Assembly: GCF_900176475.1 (NCBI RefSeq) | Contig: NZ_FWXX01000012.1 | Location: 1-64,000 of the forward strand | Source: Tropicibacter naphthalenivorans | GTDB lineage: Bacteria > Pseudomonadota > Alphaproteobacteria > Rhodobacterales > Rhodobacteraceae | Length of the DNA: 64,000 bases | Reading direction: 5' to 3' | In this document: positions 18,375 through 27,278 of the stretch, piece after piece | Layout: each line of letters opens with the position of its first letter | Numbering within the stretch: the first letter of the stretch is position 1 | Notes under the pieces: generated by a model | The model's database searches: none | The model's input: only the letters and a program-made list of their open reading frames with translations | Told to the model about the DNA's origin: nothing | Made by a program: the position numbers and the translations under genes

Positions 18375-19628
18375 TTAGCGCAGGCCCAGAGCCTTTTCGG
18401 CTTCGATCAGGCCGTCGAAACAGGCGCCTTCGTACTCAAAGCAGTCGCGCACCTTTTCAAAGCCGCCGTCCTTGACGACGACGATGATGCCCGCGTGGTT
18501 GGGCATGTGGCGGTCGGCTTCGCCCACATAGTAGGGGCCGCACACCAGATCAGAGGTCTTGCCGTTGATCGCCTTGATCGCGTCGGTCACCGCCGCGCGG
18601 TCGTCCAGCTGGGCGGGGTCCATGTCCATCAGCGTTTCCACAAAGAACTTGGCCGCCAGATAGCCCGACTGGCTAAAGATGTCGCGCGGATCGTCTTCGG
18701 AGGCGTAGGCATCCATCACCGCTTGCCAGTTGAGGTTGTCGGGGCCGTCGCCGTCGATCTGTGTCAGCTCTGCCGAGACATAGACCTTGCCGTGCCAGTA
18801 GTCGCCCAGAGCGCCGGGCACCGAGGCGTCATAGATCGGCGTGGACGAGGTCCAGCTGTAAACGTCGCCAAGGTCCTGTTCCTGCGCCACGCCGAAATAG
18901 GCGATGCCCAGACCCACCGGCAGGTTCACCAGCATGGAATCCGCGCCAGAGGCGATGGCTTCGAGCAGGGCAGAGTTCACGTCGGGCGCAGCGGGGTTCA
19001 TCAGGACGGACGCACCGGACAGACCCTTGGAGGCCATGTACTCTTCGACCGCGCCGCAGGACCAGTTGCCCACCGACGGGATTGCAAGGCCGATGCAGGC
19101 GACGCTGGTCGCGCCCAGCTCTTCGACGGCATACATCGCCGCGCCCACGGACGAGGGCAGAGGGCCTTGGTTGGTGGAGACAATGTTGGAGCTTTCAAAG
19201 CACTCGGACGCGGCGCAGCCTGCGGCCATCGCCATGGTGTTGCTCGACGCGTAAAGCGGCGCGTTGACGCTCATCTCGACGAAGGACGAGTTGCCGACCA
19301 TGGCCACGACGCCCGCGTCGGTCACCAGCTTGGCTGCGGCTCGGGCGGCCAGTTCCGGGTTCCACTGGTCGTTCTCGACCATGTACTCGATCGGGCGACC
19401 ATGCACACCGCCATTGGCGTTGACGCAGGAAAAATAGGCCGCCGCCGCGTCGGTGGCCGACGAAAAGTCGCCGGGGGCCGCGTTGCCGTGGATGCCGCCG
19501 ATCAGGATCGGTGCGCCGGTGGCCGCCTCGCCGGTGTTGGCCCCGCAGGACGGGGTGCTAGCTGCTGCAATGCCGGGCGCCAGCAGGACGCCCGCGGCCA
19601 GAAGGCCTGCGGAAAGCTTGGTGTTCAT
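18375..19628 (-). CDS. Liv-type ABC transporter substrate-binding protein
   Basis: 417-residue periplasmic protein with a signal peptide (cleavage after GIAAA). The periplasmic-binding fold type I of the HAAT family is shown by GAPILIGGIHGNAAPGDFSSA, VNANGGVHGRPIEY and AAKLVTDAGVVAMVGN. It recruits the solute for LivHMGF. Position between a GMC alcohol oxidase and the permeases suggests the solute is an alcohol- or aldehyde-yielding compound (inference). Similarity to amino acid binders is general only. Confidence 0.88.
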   Translation of the reverse strand: MNTKLSAGLLAAGVLLAPGIAAASTPSCGANTGEAATGAPILIGGIHGNAAPGDFSSATDAAAAYFSCVNANGGVHGRPIEYMVENDQWNPELAARAAAKLVTDAGVVAMVGNSSFVEMSVNAPLYASSNTMAMAAGCAASECFESSNIVSTNQGPLPSSVGAAMYAVEELGATSVACIGLAIPSVGNWSCGAVEEYMASKGLSGASVLMNPAAPDVNSALLEAIASGADSMLVNLPVGLGIAYFGVAQEQDLGDVYSWTSSTPIYDASVPGALGDYWHGKVYVSAELTQIDGDGPDNLNWQAVMDAYASEDDPRDIFSQSGYLAAKFFVETLMDMDPAQLDDRAAVTDAIKAINGKTSDLVCGPYYVGEADRHMPNHAGIIVVVKDGGFEKVRDCFEYEGACFDGLIEAEKALGLR

Positions 19629-19655
19629 AGATATTCCTCCCTTATGAACAGTAGG

Positions 19656-21254
19656 TTATGCCGAAAGAGTTTCTTTGCCGGTGATGAACCGAGCCGCACG
19701 TTCGGCGATCATCATCGTCGGCGCGTTGGTGTTGCCCGACACAAGGCGCGGCATGATCGAGGCGTCGGCCACGCGCAGACCCTGCACGCCCTTGACGCGC
19801 AATTCGGTGCCCACGACCGACATCTTGTCGCTGTCCGGCCCCATCTTGGCGGTGCCGCAGGGGTGGAACACCGTCTTGCAGGTCGAGCGGATCCAGTCGC
19901 GCAGCGCGTCGTCGTCGTCCACCTTTTCCGGGCCGGGCTTGGCAAAGCCTTTGACCAGCTTTTGCATCTCGGGGGCGCGGTAGATCTCGATCGCCTTCTT
20001 GGTGCCGCGCAGCAGCACTTCGAGGTCTTCGGGGTCCTTGAAGCTGCCCGCGTCGAACAGCGCCTTGTCCTTGGCGTTGGCCGAGCGCAGCTTGACCGAC
20101 CCGCGCGAGCGCGTACGCAGGAAGCAGGGGTTGATCGACATGCCGTGCGCCTCGATGGGCGGGCTGTCGACCCAGCCGACGAGGAAAGGGATGACGTGGA
20201 ATTGCACGTCGGGAATCCCCGCGCCGGACACATCCACAAAGCCGCCGCTCTCCACCACGTTCGAGGTCAGCAGACCCGTCTTGAACAGCTGGTACTGCGC
20301 CATATGCCACGCGGCGCGAATGCCTTTGTCCTGCTTGTAGAAAGAGATCGGATCCTTGGTGTAGGCCTGAACGTTGGCCTCGAGGTGGTGCTGAAAGTTC
20401 TCGCCCACGCCGGGCAGGTTCGCCACGGTGCAAATGCCATGCGCGCCCAGTTCCTCGGCGTTGCCGATGCCGGACAGCTGCATCAGGCGCGGCGTTTCAA
20501 TCGCGCCGGCACACAGGACAACCTCGCCGGCGGCGCCGATCTTGGTGCCGTTTTCCAGCTCGACCCCGGTGGCGCGGGTGCCGTCAAAGGTGATGCGCGC
20601 CACGCGGGTTTCGGTCATGATCCGCAGGTTCTTGCGGCCTTCGGCCTTGCGCAGGAACGCCGCCGCCGAGGACCAGCGCCGCCCGTCGTGGGTGGTGGTC
20701 TGGTAAAAGCCCACGCCCTCTTGGTTCGCGCCGTTGAAGTCGGCGTTGTACGGAATGCCGGTCTGCTGGGCGGCGCGGATAAAGGCGCGGCTCAGCGGGT
20801 GGTGGAAACCCGTTTCGGACACATGCAGCTCACCGTCCGAGCCATGAAACTCATCGGCGATTTCCATGTTGTTTTCCAGATCGCGGAAGGCGGGCAGCAC
20901 GTCGCCAAAGCTCCAGCCGCGGTTGCCGTCCTGCGCCCAGCCGTCGTAGTCCTCGGCCTGCCCGCGCACGTAGAGCATGGCGTTGACCGAACAGCCGCCG
21001 CCGATCACATGCCCCTGCAAAACCACGCTTTCGCGGCCATTCACCAGATCGGATTTCTCGCCCACATAGGGCACCACATCGACGCCCTTTTCCACGACCT
21101 TGAAGAAGGTCGCCGGGATGTGAATCCACTGGCTGCTGTCGCGCCGACCGCTTTCGATCAGCAGAACCTTGACGCCGGGATCTTCGCTGAGGCGCGAGGC
21201 CATGACACAGCCCGAAGACCCACCACCGAAGATGATGTAATCGTATTGTTCCAA
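19656..21254 (-). CDS. GMC-family FAD-dependent alcohol oxidase/dehydrogenase (choline-dehydrogenase-like)
   Basis: 532 residues. The N-terminal FAD-binding motif YIIFGGGSSGCVMASRLSE, GMC signature 1 (GHVIGGGCSVNAMLYVRG) and the C-terminal HPCGTAKMG and SGNTNAPTMMIAERA regions with the active-site histidine are all present. It oxidises a primary alcohol to an aldehyde in the cytoplasm or at the membrane. The aldehyde dehydrogenase 12 bp upstream would take the next step. Choline, glycols and polyethylene glycol are possible substrates of this class; the sequence does not decide. Confidence 0.9.
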   Translation of the reverse strand: MEQYDYIIFGGGSSGCVMASRLSEDPGVKVLLIESGRRDSSQWIHIPATFFKVVEKGVDVVPYVGEKSDLVNGRESVVLQGHVIGGGCSVNAMLYVRGQAEDYDGWAQDGNRGWSFGDVLPAFRDLENNMEIADEFHGSDGELHVSETGFHHPLSRAFIRAAQQTGIPYNADFNGANQEGVGFYQTTTHDGRRWSSAAAFLRKAEGRKNLRIMTETRVARITFDGTRATGVELENGTKIGAAGEVVLCAGAIETPRLMQLSGIGNAEELGAHGICTVANLPGVGENFQHHLEANVQAYTKDPISFYKQDKGIRAAWHMAQYQLFKTGLLTSNVVESGGFVDVSGAGIPDVQFHVIPFLVGWVDSPPIEAHGMSINPCFLRTRSRGSVKLRSANAKDKALFDAGSFKDPEDLEVLLRGTKKAIEIYRAPEMQKLVKGFAKPGPEKVDDDDALRDWIRSTCKTVFHPCGTAKMGPDSDKMSVVGTELRVKGVQGLRVADASIMPRLVSGNTNAPTMMIAERAARFITGKETLSA

Positions 21255-21266
21255 AGTTTCAGTCCC

Positions 21267-22460
21267 TTAGATGTGCATGACCTGGATGTCGGTGTATTCG
21301 GCAAGCCCTTCCTCACCGAATTCGACCCCAAAGCCCGAAGACTTCACCCCGCCAAACGGCGCATTCGGTTGGATCGTGCCGTGGCGGTTGATCCAGACCG
21401 AGCCGCATTCAAGGCGGCGGGCGATGCCCTTTGCCTTCTCGATGTCTTTCGACCAGACCGAGCCGCCAAGGCCGTTTTCGCTGGCATTGGCCTGCGCGAT
21501 GGCGTCCTCGACGTCGGTGTATTTGATGATCGGCAGCGCCGGGCCAAACTGTTCCTCGGCGACCAGCGGATCGTCCGCCGACAGGTCCGCGATCAGCGTC
21601 GGCGGAAAGAACAAGCCCTCGCCCGCCTCGCCGCCCAGCAGCACGCGGCTTTTGGTTTTCGCGGCGTCCACCAAGGATTTAACCTTGTCGAACTGCATCT
21701 GGTTGGCGACCGGGCCGAGGATGGCATTTTCGTCGCTGCCAAGGCCGACGGGCACGTTTTTGGCGTAGTCGGTCAGCGCGGCGCAGACGTCTTCGTAGAC
21801 ATCGGCGTGCACGTATAGACGCTTCATCGCGGCGCAGGTCTGGCCGTTGTTGATGAACCCGCCCCAGAACAGCCCTTCGGCGATTTCGGCGGCGTCCACG
21901 TCGGGCAGCACGATGCCCGCGTCATTGCCGCCCAGTTCCAGCGTCAGGCGTTTCATGGTCTCTGCCGCGCCGGACATGACTTTCTTGCCGGTGGCGGTCG
22001 AGCCGGTAAAGACCATCTTGCGGATGCCCGGATGGGTCGACATGGCGCCGCCGATGTTCACCGCGCCATCGTCCGAGGTGACGATGTTGACCACGCCCGC
22101 GGGCAGGATGTGCCAGACGGCAATCATCACCGGCCAGTTCCACGGCGTGATCGAGCCCACGACGCCCACCGGCTTGCGGTGCAGTTCGATGCGGCCTTCG
22201 TTGTTGTCTTGCAGAACCTTCATCGGCAGGGACAGCCCGGCGGTATACCCGGCCCAAGCCTGCGCGCCGCCCAACTCAAAACGAGAGCCCATGCCGACCA
22301 GCGGTTTGCCCTGCTCTGCGGTCAGCAGCTGCGCCAGTTCCTCTGCGTGCTCACCGATCTTGGCGGTGACGGCCTCGCAGGCGGCGTGCAGCTTGGCGTC
22401 GGATTTCTGCAACCACGTCTCGAACGCGCGCTGCGCGGCGGCGTGCTGGGCCACGTCAAC
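21267..22460 (-). pseudogene. NAD(P)-dependent aldehyde dehydrogenase, 5'-truncated and internally deleted
   Basis: The C-terminal two thirds is a normal aldehyde dehydrogenase: LELGGNDAGIVLPDVD, catalytic NNGQTCAAMKR, EEQFGPALPII and NAPFGGVKSSGFG. Two lesions are visible. (1) Homology begins only near AAQRAFETW at ~22455; the upstream frame to 22790 is antisense to the AraC gene, so ~40 N-terminal residues and the promoter are gone. (2) PWNWPVMIAVWHILPA runs straight into GVVNIVTSDDG, skipping ~36 residues that normally hold the cofactor-binding IKPS lysine, apparently by recombination between two LPA-coding repeats. It should have oxidised the aldehyde made by the adjacent GMC enzyme; activity is unlikely. 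Confidence 0.75.
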
Positions 22461-22484
22461 CGCGAGACGCGCGCCGGCCTTGAA

Positions 22485-23285
22485 ATGGCGCATATCGCCA
22501 AGGGCGTGCAGACCATGCGCCGCACCGAAAAGGACATCCGCACCACGCCCAGCGACAACTTTTTCCTGATCGTGCAGGAAGAGGGCAGCGCCTTTATGAA
22601 GCAGCACAGCACCACGCGCATGATGAAACCCGGCGATCTGATCCTGATCGACAGCGCGCATACGTCCGAGTTCACCTTTTTCGGCAATTTCAGCCGCCAG
22701 TTGTCGCTGCACCTGCCGCGTGTCGAGATGGTCGAACGGTTCGGCAAGGCCGCCGTGGGTGGGCAGTATGCGCATCGCTCGGAACATCACGCGGTGGCGA
22801 TTTCCGCGATCCTCGCCAAGGCCTTTGACAAGAACACCAACGAGACGCAGACCAGTTTCCTCAAAGAGGCGATCTACGGCATGGTTGGCGCGATGTTGTG
22901 GGAAAAGAGCGCGGGCGGAGAGGCCAAGAAGATCGAGACCGATGTGTCGCGCGCGCAGATCCTGGAACGCGGGATGGCCTTTGTGGATCGGTTTTTCGTC
23001 GACAGCAGCGTGACAACGCAGACCATTTCCGAAAAGCTGGGGCTGTCCACGCGGCAGCTTCAGCGGGCCTTTGCGCTGGCGGGGATGACGCCCACCGATT
23101 ACCTGCTGAAAAAGCGGTTGGAGCGGGCGTGCCAGATGCTGACCGATCGCATGAAAGAGCGCGAGCCGATGCTGGTCTCGACCATCGCCTACGCCTGCGG
23201 GTTCAACGATGTAAGCTATTTCAACCGGCAGTTCCGCAAGCTGTTCGGCTGCGCGCCGGGGCAGTTTGGTCGGCCCGCAGAGTGA
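22485..23285 (+). CDS. AraC-family transcriptional regulator, N-terminally truncated
   Basis: From the first usable ATG (22485) the product is ~266 residues. It retains the AraC_binding_2-type region (FSRQLSLHLPRVEMVERFG) and a complete double HTH (TISEKLGLSTRQLQRAF and VSTIAYACGFNDVSYFNRQFRKLFG), as in FeaR-like activators of aldehyde/amine oxidation operons. The coding sense disappears upstream of ~22465, where the sequence becomes the antisense of the aldehyde dehydrogenase. Full-length relatives have roughly 60 more residues. The gene has therefore lost its promoter and 5' end in the same deletion and may be dead. Converges with hpaI. Confidence 0.75.
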   Translation: MAHIAKGVQTMRRTEKDIRTTPSDNFFLIVQEEGSAFMKQHSTTRMMKPGDLILIDSAHTSEFTFFGNFSRQLSLHLPRVEMVERFGKAAVGGQYAHRSEHHAVAISAILAKAFDKNTNETQTSFLKEAIYGMVGAMLWEKSAGGEAKKIETDVSRAQILERGMAFVDRFFVDSSVTTQTISEKLGLSTRQLQRAFALAGMTPTDYLLKKRLERACQMLTDRMKEREPMLVSTIAYACGFNDVSYFNRQFRKLFGCAPGQFGRPAE

Positions 23286-23297
23286 TCCCCGCGGGCC
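23272..23297 (+). terminator. Terminator hairpin at the AraC gene end
   Basis: Perfect 7-bp stem GGCCCGC / GCGGGCC spanning the stop codon of the truncated AraC gene and the 19-bp gap before the convergent hpaI end. The following tract is weak (TTAAGGTTTAAAA). Confidence 0.5.
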
Positions 23298-23304
23298 TTA
23301 AGGT

Positions 23305-24063
23305 TTAAAACGCGGCGCGCAAGGCGGTCAGACCGGCGCGCAACACGCCCACGTCGGACCCAACCGCAAGGAATTCCACGCCCATCTCGGCGTAGCCCTT
23401 GGCCAGTGCGCGGTCGGACGTCAGGATGCCCGCCGCTTTGCCTGCCGCACGGATGCGGGTCAGGGCGTCGTTCACCGCCGCTTGGACTTCGGGCGCTCCC
23501 GGCTGGCCGAGGAACCCCATGTCCGCCGCCAAATCTGCCGGGCCGATAAAGACGCCATCGACACCTTCGACATTCAGGATGTCGTCCAAGGCCTCCAGCC
23601 CCGCGCGGCTTTCCACTTGCAGCAGCAGGCAGACCTGTTCATTGGCGGTTTGCAGGTAGTCCGCGATGCCGTTGTAAGAGGACGCGCGCGCCAGCGCCGC
23701 CCCCACCCCGCGCACGCCGACGGGGGGATAGCTGACAGAGCGCACAACCTCGCGCGCCTGATCGCCGCTTTCGATCATCGGCACCAGCAGGGTCTGCGCG
23801 CCAATGTCCAGCATCTGCTTGATCTCGGCGCGGTTGTCGTCGCGCGGGCGCACCACCGGGTGGCTTTGGCTGCCCACTGCGCGCAGCTGCCCCAGCACGT
23901 CGCGCAGGCCGTTCGGCCCGTGTTCGGCGTCGATCACCAGCCAGTCAAAGCCGGTCCCGGCGGCCAGTTCCGCCACGCTGGGATCGCCCAGACCGACCCA
24001 CAGGCCGATCTGCGTTTCCTTGGCCTTGAGGCGGGCTTTGAAGGTGTTGGTGGGAGCGGGCAT
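23305..24063 (-). CDS. hpaI: 4-hydroxy-2-oxoheptane-1,7-dioate aldolase
   Basis: 252 residues from the ATG at 24063; the longer frame overlaps hpaH. HpcH/HpaI class II aldolase with FDWLVIDAEHGPN, the HPVVRPRDDN metal-site region, LLVPMIESGDQA and VDGVFIGPADLAADMG. It splits 4-hydroxy-2-oxoheptanedioate to pyruvate and succinic semialdehyde, the last ring-derived step of homoprotocatechuate breakdown. Final gene of the hpa operon, 10 bp after hpaH; the semialdehyde is taken by the gabD product of the same operon. Confidence 0.93.
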   Translation of the reverse strand: MPAPTNTFKARLKAKETQIGLWVGLGDPSVAELAAGTGFDWLVIDAEHGPNGLRDVLGQLRAVGSQSHPVVRPRDDNRAEIKQMLDIGAQTLLVPMIESGDQAREVVRSVSYPPVGVRGVGAALARASSYNGIADYLQTANEQVCLLLQVESRAGLEALDDILNVEGVDGVFIGPADLAADMGFLGQPGAPEVQAAVNDALTRIRAAGKAAGILTSDRALAKGYAEMGVEFLAVGSDVGVLRAGLTALRAAF

Positions 24064-24073
24064 GAGTCTTTCC

Positions 24074-24877
24074 TTAGGCAAAGTTGATGTCGACGCGGCC
24101 AAAGCTGCCGAAATCCGCAAAGATTTCAGTGCCGGGCGGGCATTCGATGGGCGCGATAAAGCTGCCGGACAGCACAACCTGCCCCGCCTCGATGCGCTGG
24201 CCGTATTGGTGCATCCGGCGCGCGAGCCACACAAGCCCCGTCACCGGATCATCCAAGACCGCCGCGCCAAGACCCGTCGACACCACCTGACCGTTCTTTT
24301 TCAGGATCGCCCCGGCCCACCGCAGATCGGTGCTGGCGGGGTCGTGACGTTCCTTGCCCAGAACGATCCCGGCGTTGGCGGCATTGTCGGACACGGTGTC
24401 AAAGATCACCCGCGCCTTGCCCGTCGCCGGATCTGCGCGCAGAATGCGCGTGTCGAGGATTTCGATGGACGGGCAGACATAATCGGTCGCGGCCAGCACG
24501 TCTTCGCGCGTGACCTCGCCGTCCAAGGGCGCTTTCATGACAAAGGCGATCTCGGCCTCGATGCGCGGCTGGATGAACCGCCCAGCCGGCACGGTGCCGC
24601 CGGTCTGGAACAGCATGTCGTCGTACATCACGCCCGAATCCGGCGTGTCGATCCCCAGAGCGTCCTGCATCGCCTTGGAGGTCAGGCCGATCTTCCAACC
24701 GATGATCTCGCGCCCGGCGGCCAGTTTCTGCGCCATCTGCGCCGACTGGATCGCATAGGCGTCGTCCAGGGTCATGCCGGGATGGCGCAGCGACAGCAGG
24801 CCAATCTGGCTGCGGGCCTCTTCGGCGGCAAGCAAATCTGCCGCCGCCTGTTCGATCTGATCCTGTGTCAGCGTCAT
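24074..24877 (-). CDS. hpaH: 2-oxo-hepta-3-ene-1,7-dioate hydratase
   Basis: 267 residues, matching HpaH/MhpD-type hydratases: GREIIGWKIGLTSKAMQ, IEAEIAFVM with the metal-binding acidic residues, GLGAAVLDDPVTGLVWLA and the C-terminal SGSFIAPI. It hydrates 2-oxohept-3-enedioate to 4-hydroxy-2-oxoheptanedioate with Mg2+. Overlaps the start of the preceding FAH gene end by 4 bp, so translation is coupled. Confidence 0.93.
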   Translation of the reverse strand: MTLTQDQIEQAAADLLAAEEARSQIGLLSLRHPGMTLDDAYAIQSAQMAQKLAAGREIIGWKIGLTSKAMQDALGIDTPDSGVMYDDMLFQTGGTVPAGRFIQPRIEAEIAFVMKAPLDGEVTREDVLAATDYVCPSIEILDTRILRADPATGKARVIFDTVSDNAANAGIVLGKERHDPASTDLRWAGAILKKNGQVVSTGLGAAVLDDPVTGLVWLARRMHQYGQRIEAGQVVLSGSFIAPIECPPGTEIFADFGSFGRVDINFA

Positions 24878-25752
24878 TCGTCTTCTACTCCGTTGCGCAG
24901 GGTGCCGATCCCCTCGGCCTCGACCTCGATCACGTCGCCCGGTTCGAGCCAGATCGGCGGATCAAAGCGCGCGCCCGCCCCGGTCGGGGTGCCGCAGACG
25001 ATCACATCACCGGGGACCAGCGTCGTAAAGGTCGAAATGTAATTCACGATGTAGCGGAAGTCGTACATCATCCGGCCCGTGCGGTCCTGCTGGCGCACTT
25101 CGCCGTTCACGCGGGTTTCCAGCTTGATGTCGTCCAGCTGATCGGCCGAGCGGAAGGGCACCAGCCACGGGCCAATCGCCCCGGTCGCGTCCCAGTTCTT
25201 GCCCTGCGTGACGTTGAACTTGGCGTGGCGGACCCAATCGCGGATCGTGCCCTCGTTGCACAGGGTGATCGCCGCGATGTGGTCATAGGCGTCCTCACGC
25301 GCGATGCGGCGACCGGCCTTGCCGATGACGATGGTGACCTCGCCTTCGTAGTCCAGCTGCGGGCTTTCCGGCGGGCGGACGATGTTTTCGCCGTGGCCGA
25401 CAAAGCTGCGCGGAAAGCGGATGAACATCGACGGATAGGATTTCGCGTCGGTGGTGCCGTCCTTGTATTCGGCGTTGCGGTCGGGGAAATTCACTCCGAT
25501 GCAGATCAGTTTTTCCGGGTTGGCAATCGGGCTCAGGTAGCGCACGTCGGATTCGTTGAACGTCGCCTTGCGGCCCTCGGCGGCGGCGATCAGCTCTTCG
25601 AGCGCACCGGCTTCGATCACCTCTTTGAGCCCCTTGAAATGGCTGCCGTATTCGGGGGTCAGATCGACGATCCCGTCATCGGTCAAGACGCCGAAACGGT
25701 CGGCCCCATTGGCATGAAAGGCAACGGCGCGGGCGGGAATGGGTTTGGTCAT
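24874..25752 (-). CDS. hpaG: Fumarylacetoacetate hydrolase-fold protein, probable HHDD isomerase/OPET decarboxylase
   Basis: 292 residues of the FAH superfamily. The C-terminal catalytic domain shows YEGEVTIVIGK (metal-binding glutamates), the TLCNEGTIRDWVRH region and GDVIVCGTPTGAGA. Placement in the hpa operon implies 5-oxopent-3-ene-1,2,5-tricarboxylate decarboxylase / 2-hydroxyhepta-2,4-diene-1,7-dioate isomerase activity. It is a single-unit protein, whereas enterobacterial HpaG is a tandem fusion, so both steps or only one may be done here. The symbol is assigned from context. Confidence 0.8.
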   Translation of the reverse strand: MTKPIPARAVAFHANGADRFGVLTDDGIVDLTPEYGSHFKGLKEVIEAGALEELIAAAEGRKATFNESDVRYLSPIANPEKLICIGVNFPDRNAEYKDGTTDAKSYPSMFIRFPRSFVGHGENIVRPPESPQLDYEGEVTIVIGKAGRRIAREDAYDHIAAITLCNEGTIRDWVRHAKFNVTQGKNWDATGAIGPWLVPFRSADQLDDIKLETRVNGEVRQQDRTGRMMYDFRYIVNYISTFTTLVPGDVIVCGTPTGAGARFDPPIWLEPGDVIEVEAEGIGTLRNGVEDE

Positions 25753-25763
25753 TGGGATGGTCC

Positions 25764-27212
25764 TCAGGCAATTCCGCCGAAGCAGAGATATTTGATTTCA
25801 ACGAATTCCTCGATGCCATAGCGCGACCCTTCGCGGCCAAGGCCAGAGGATTTGATCCCGCCAAAGGGCGCTTCGGCGGTCGAGATCAGGCCGGTGTTGA
25901 TGCCCACCATGCCGTATTCCAGCCGCTCGCCCACGCGCCAGGCGCGCGCCAGATCGCGGGTGTAGAAATAGCTGGCAAGGCCGAACTCGGTGTCGTTCGA
26001 CATGGCGACCACCTCGTCGTCGGTGTCGAACTTGAACAGCGGCGCGACGGGGCCAAAGGTTTCCTCGCGCGCGACGGCCATTTCTTGCGTGACGCCGGTC
26101 AGGACGGTCGGCTGGAAAAACGTCCCGCCAAGGCTGTGCGGCTGCCCGCCGAGGGCAATCTGCGCGCCTTTGCCGGTGGCGTCGGCGATGTGCTCGGCCA
26201 CCTTGGCCACGGCATTCTGGTCGATCAGCGGGCCAAATACGGTATCATTGTCCAAGCCGTCGCCCACTTTCAGCGATGCCAGCCGGGCCGAGAGTTTCTG
26301 CGCGAAAGCGTCATATACCCCGGCCTGCACATAGATGCGGTTCGCGCAAACGCAGGTCTGGCCGTTATTGCGGAATTTGGAAATGATCGCGCCCTCGACA
26401 GCCTCGTCCAGATCGGCGTCGTCGAACACGATAAAGGGCGCGTTGCCGCCCAGCTCCAACGCCAGCTTTTTCACCGTGTCGGCGGATTGGCGCATGAGCT
26501 CGATCCCCACTTCGGTCGAGCCGGTAAAGGTCAGCTTGCGCACGGTATCGGACGCGGTCATCGCCCCGCCAATCGCCCGCGCCGAGCCGGTCAGCACCGA
26601 GAACAGCCCCTTGGGCAGGCCCGCACGCTCGGCCAAGACCGCCAAGGCGATGGCCGAAAACGGCGTTTGGCTGGCCGGTTTCAGCACCATGGCACAGCCC
26701 GCCGCCAGCGCGGGGCCGGCCTTGCGGGTGATCATCGCGTTGGGAAAGTTCCAAGGCGTGATGGCCGCGACCACGCCGATGGGCTGCTTGATCACAACGA
26801 TGCGCTTGTCCGGCGCGTGGCCGGGAATGACGTCGCCGTAAACGCGGCGCGCCTCTTCGGCGAACCACTCGATAAAGGACGCGCCATAGAGGATCTCACC
26901 CTTGGCCTCGGCCAGCGGTTTGCCCTGTTCCATGGTCAGGATGCGCGCCAGATTGTCGGCGTTTTCCACCATCAGATCGTACCAACGGCGCAGAATGGCC
27001 GAGCGGTCCTTGGCGGTGCGCGCGGCCCAGTCGATTTGCGCCGCCTCGGCGGCTTTGATCGCGGTTTGCGTTTCCTCGGCGCCAAGGTTCGGCACCCGCC
27101 CGATCAGATCGCCGCTGGCGGGGTTGCGCACCTCGATGCCGTCCTCGCCTGCCTCGATCCAAGCGCCTCCGACCAGCGCCGCTTCGCGCAACAGTTGGGA
27201 ATCATTGAGCAC
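25764..27212 (-). CDS. gabD: NAD(P)-dependent succinate-semialdehyde dehydrogenase
   Basis: 482 residues from the GTG at 27212, chosen because AAGG precedes it at good spacing and the length matches GabD; the frame opens upstream at 27272. Aldehyde dehydrogenase motifs: ITPWNFPNAMITRKAGPALAAG, MVLKPASQTP (cofactor lysine), FTGSTEVG, LELGGNAPFIVFDDAD and catalytic NNGQTCVCANR. It oxidises the succinic semialdehyde released by HpaI to succinate, closing the homoprotocatechuate route into the TCA cycle. Confidence 0.9.
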   Translation of the reverse strand: MLNDSQLLREAALVGGAWIEAGEDGIEVRNPASGDLIGRVPNLGAEETQTAIKAAEAAQIDWAARTAKDRSAILRRWYDLMVENADNLARILTMEQGKPLAEAKGEILYGASFIEWFAEEARRVYGDVIPGHAPDKRIVVIKQPIGVVAAITPWNFPNAMITRKAGPALAAGCAMVLKPASQTPFSAIALAVLAERAGLPKGLFSVLTGSARAIGGAMTASDTVRKLTFTGSTEVGIELMRQSADTVKKLALELGGNAPFIVFDDADLDEAVEGAIISKFRNNGQTCVCANRIYVQAGVYDAFAQKLSARLASLKVGDGLDNDTVFGPLIDQNAVAKVAEHIADATGKGAQIALGGQPHSLGGTFFQPTVLTGVTQEMAVAREETFGPVAPLFKFDTDDEVVAMSNDTEFGLASYFYTRDLARAWRVGERLEYGMVGINTGLISTAEAPFGGIKSSGLGREGSRYGIEEFVEIKYLCFGGIA

Positions 27213-27278
27213 TTCTATCACCCTTGAATAGCATAGGGGCCGGGGCATCCCCCGACGCTTTTGATCTGGCAAACCCGC

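Noticed and set aside
18294-21818. 1174-codon plus-strand frame
   Set aside because: Antisense of the Liv binding protein, GMC oxidase and ALDH; the composition is a reverse-complement shadow and it spans three real genes.
21267-22790. 507-codon aldehyde dehydrogenase with a novel N-terminal domain
   Set aside because: Residues 1-110 of that frame are the antisense of the AraC gene, which has proper domain motifs on the other strand.
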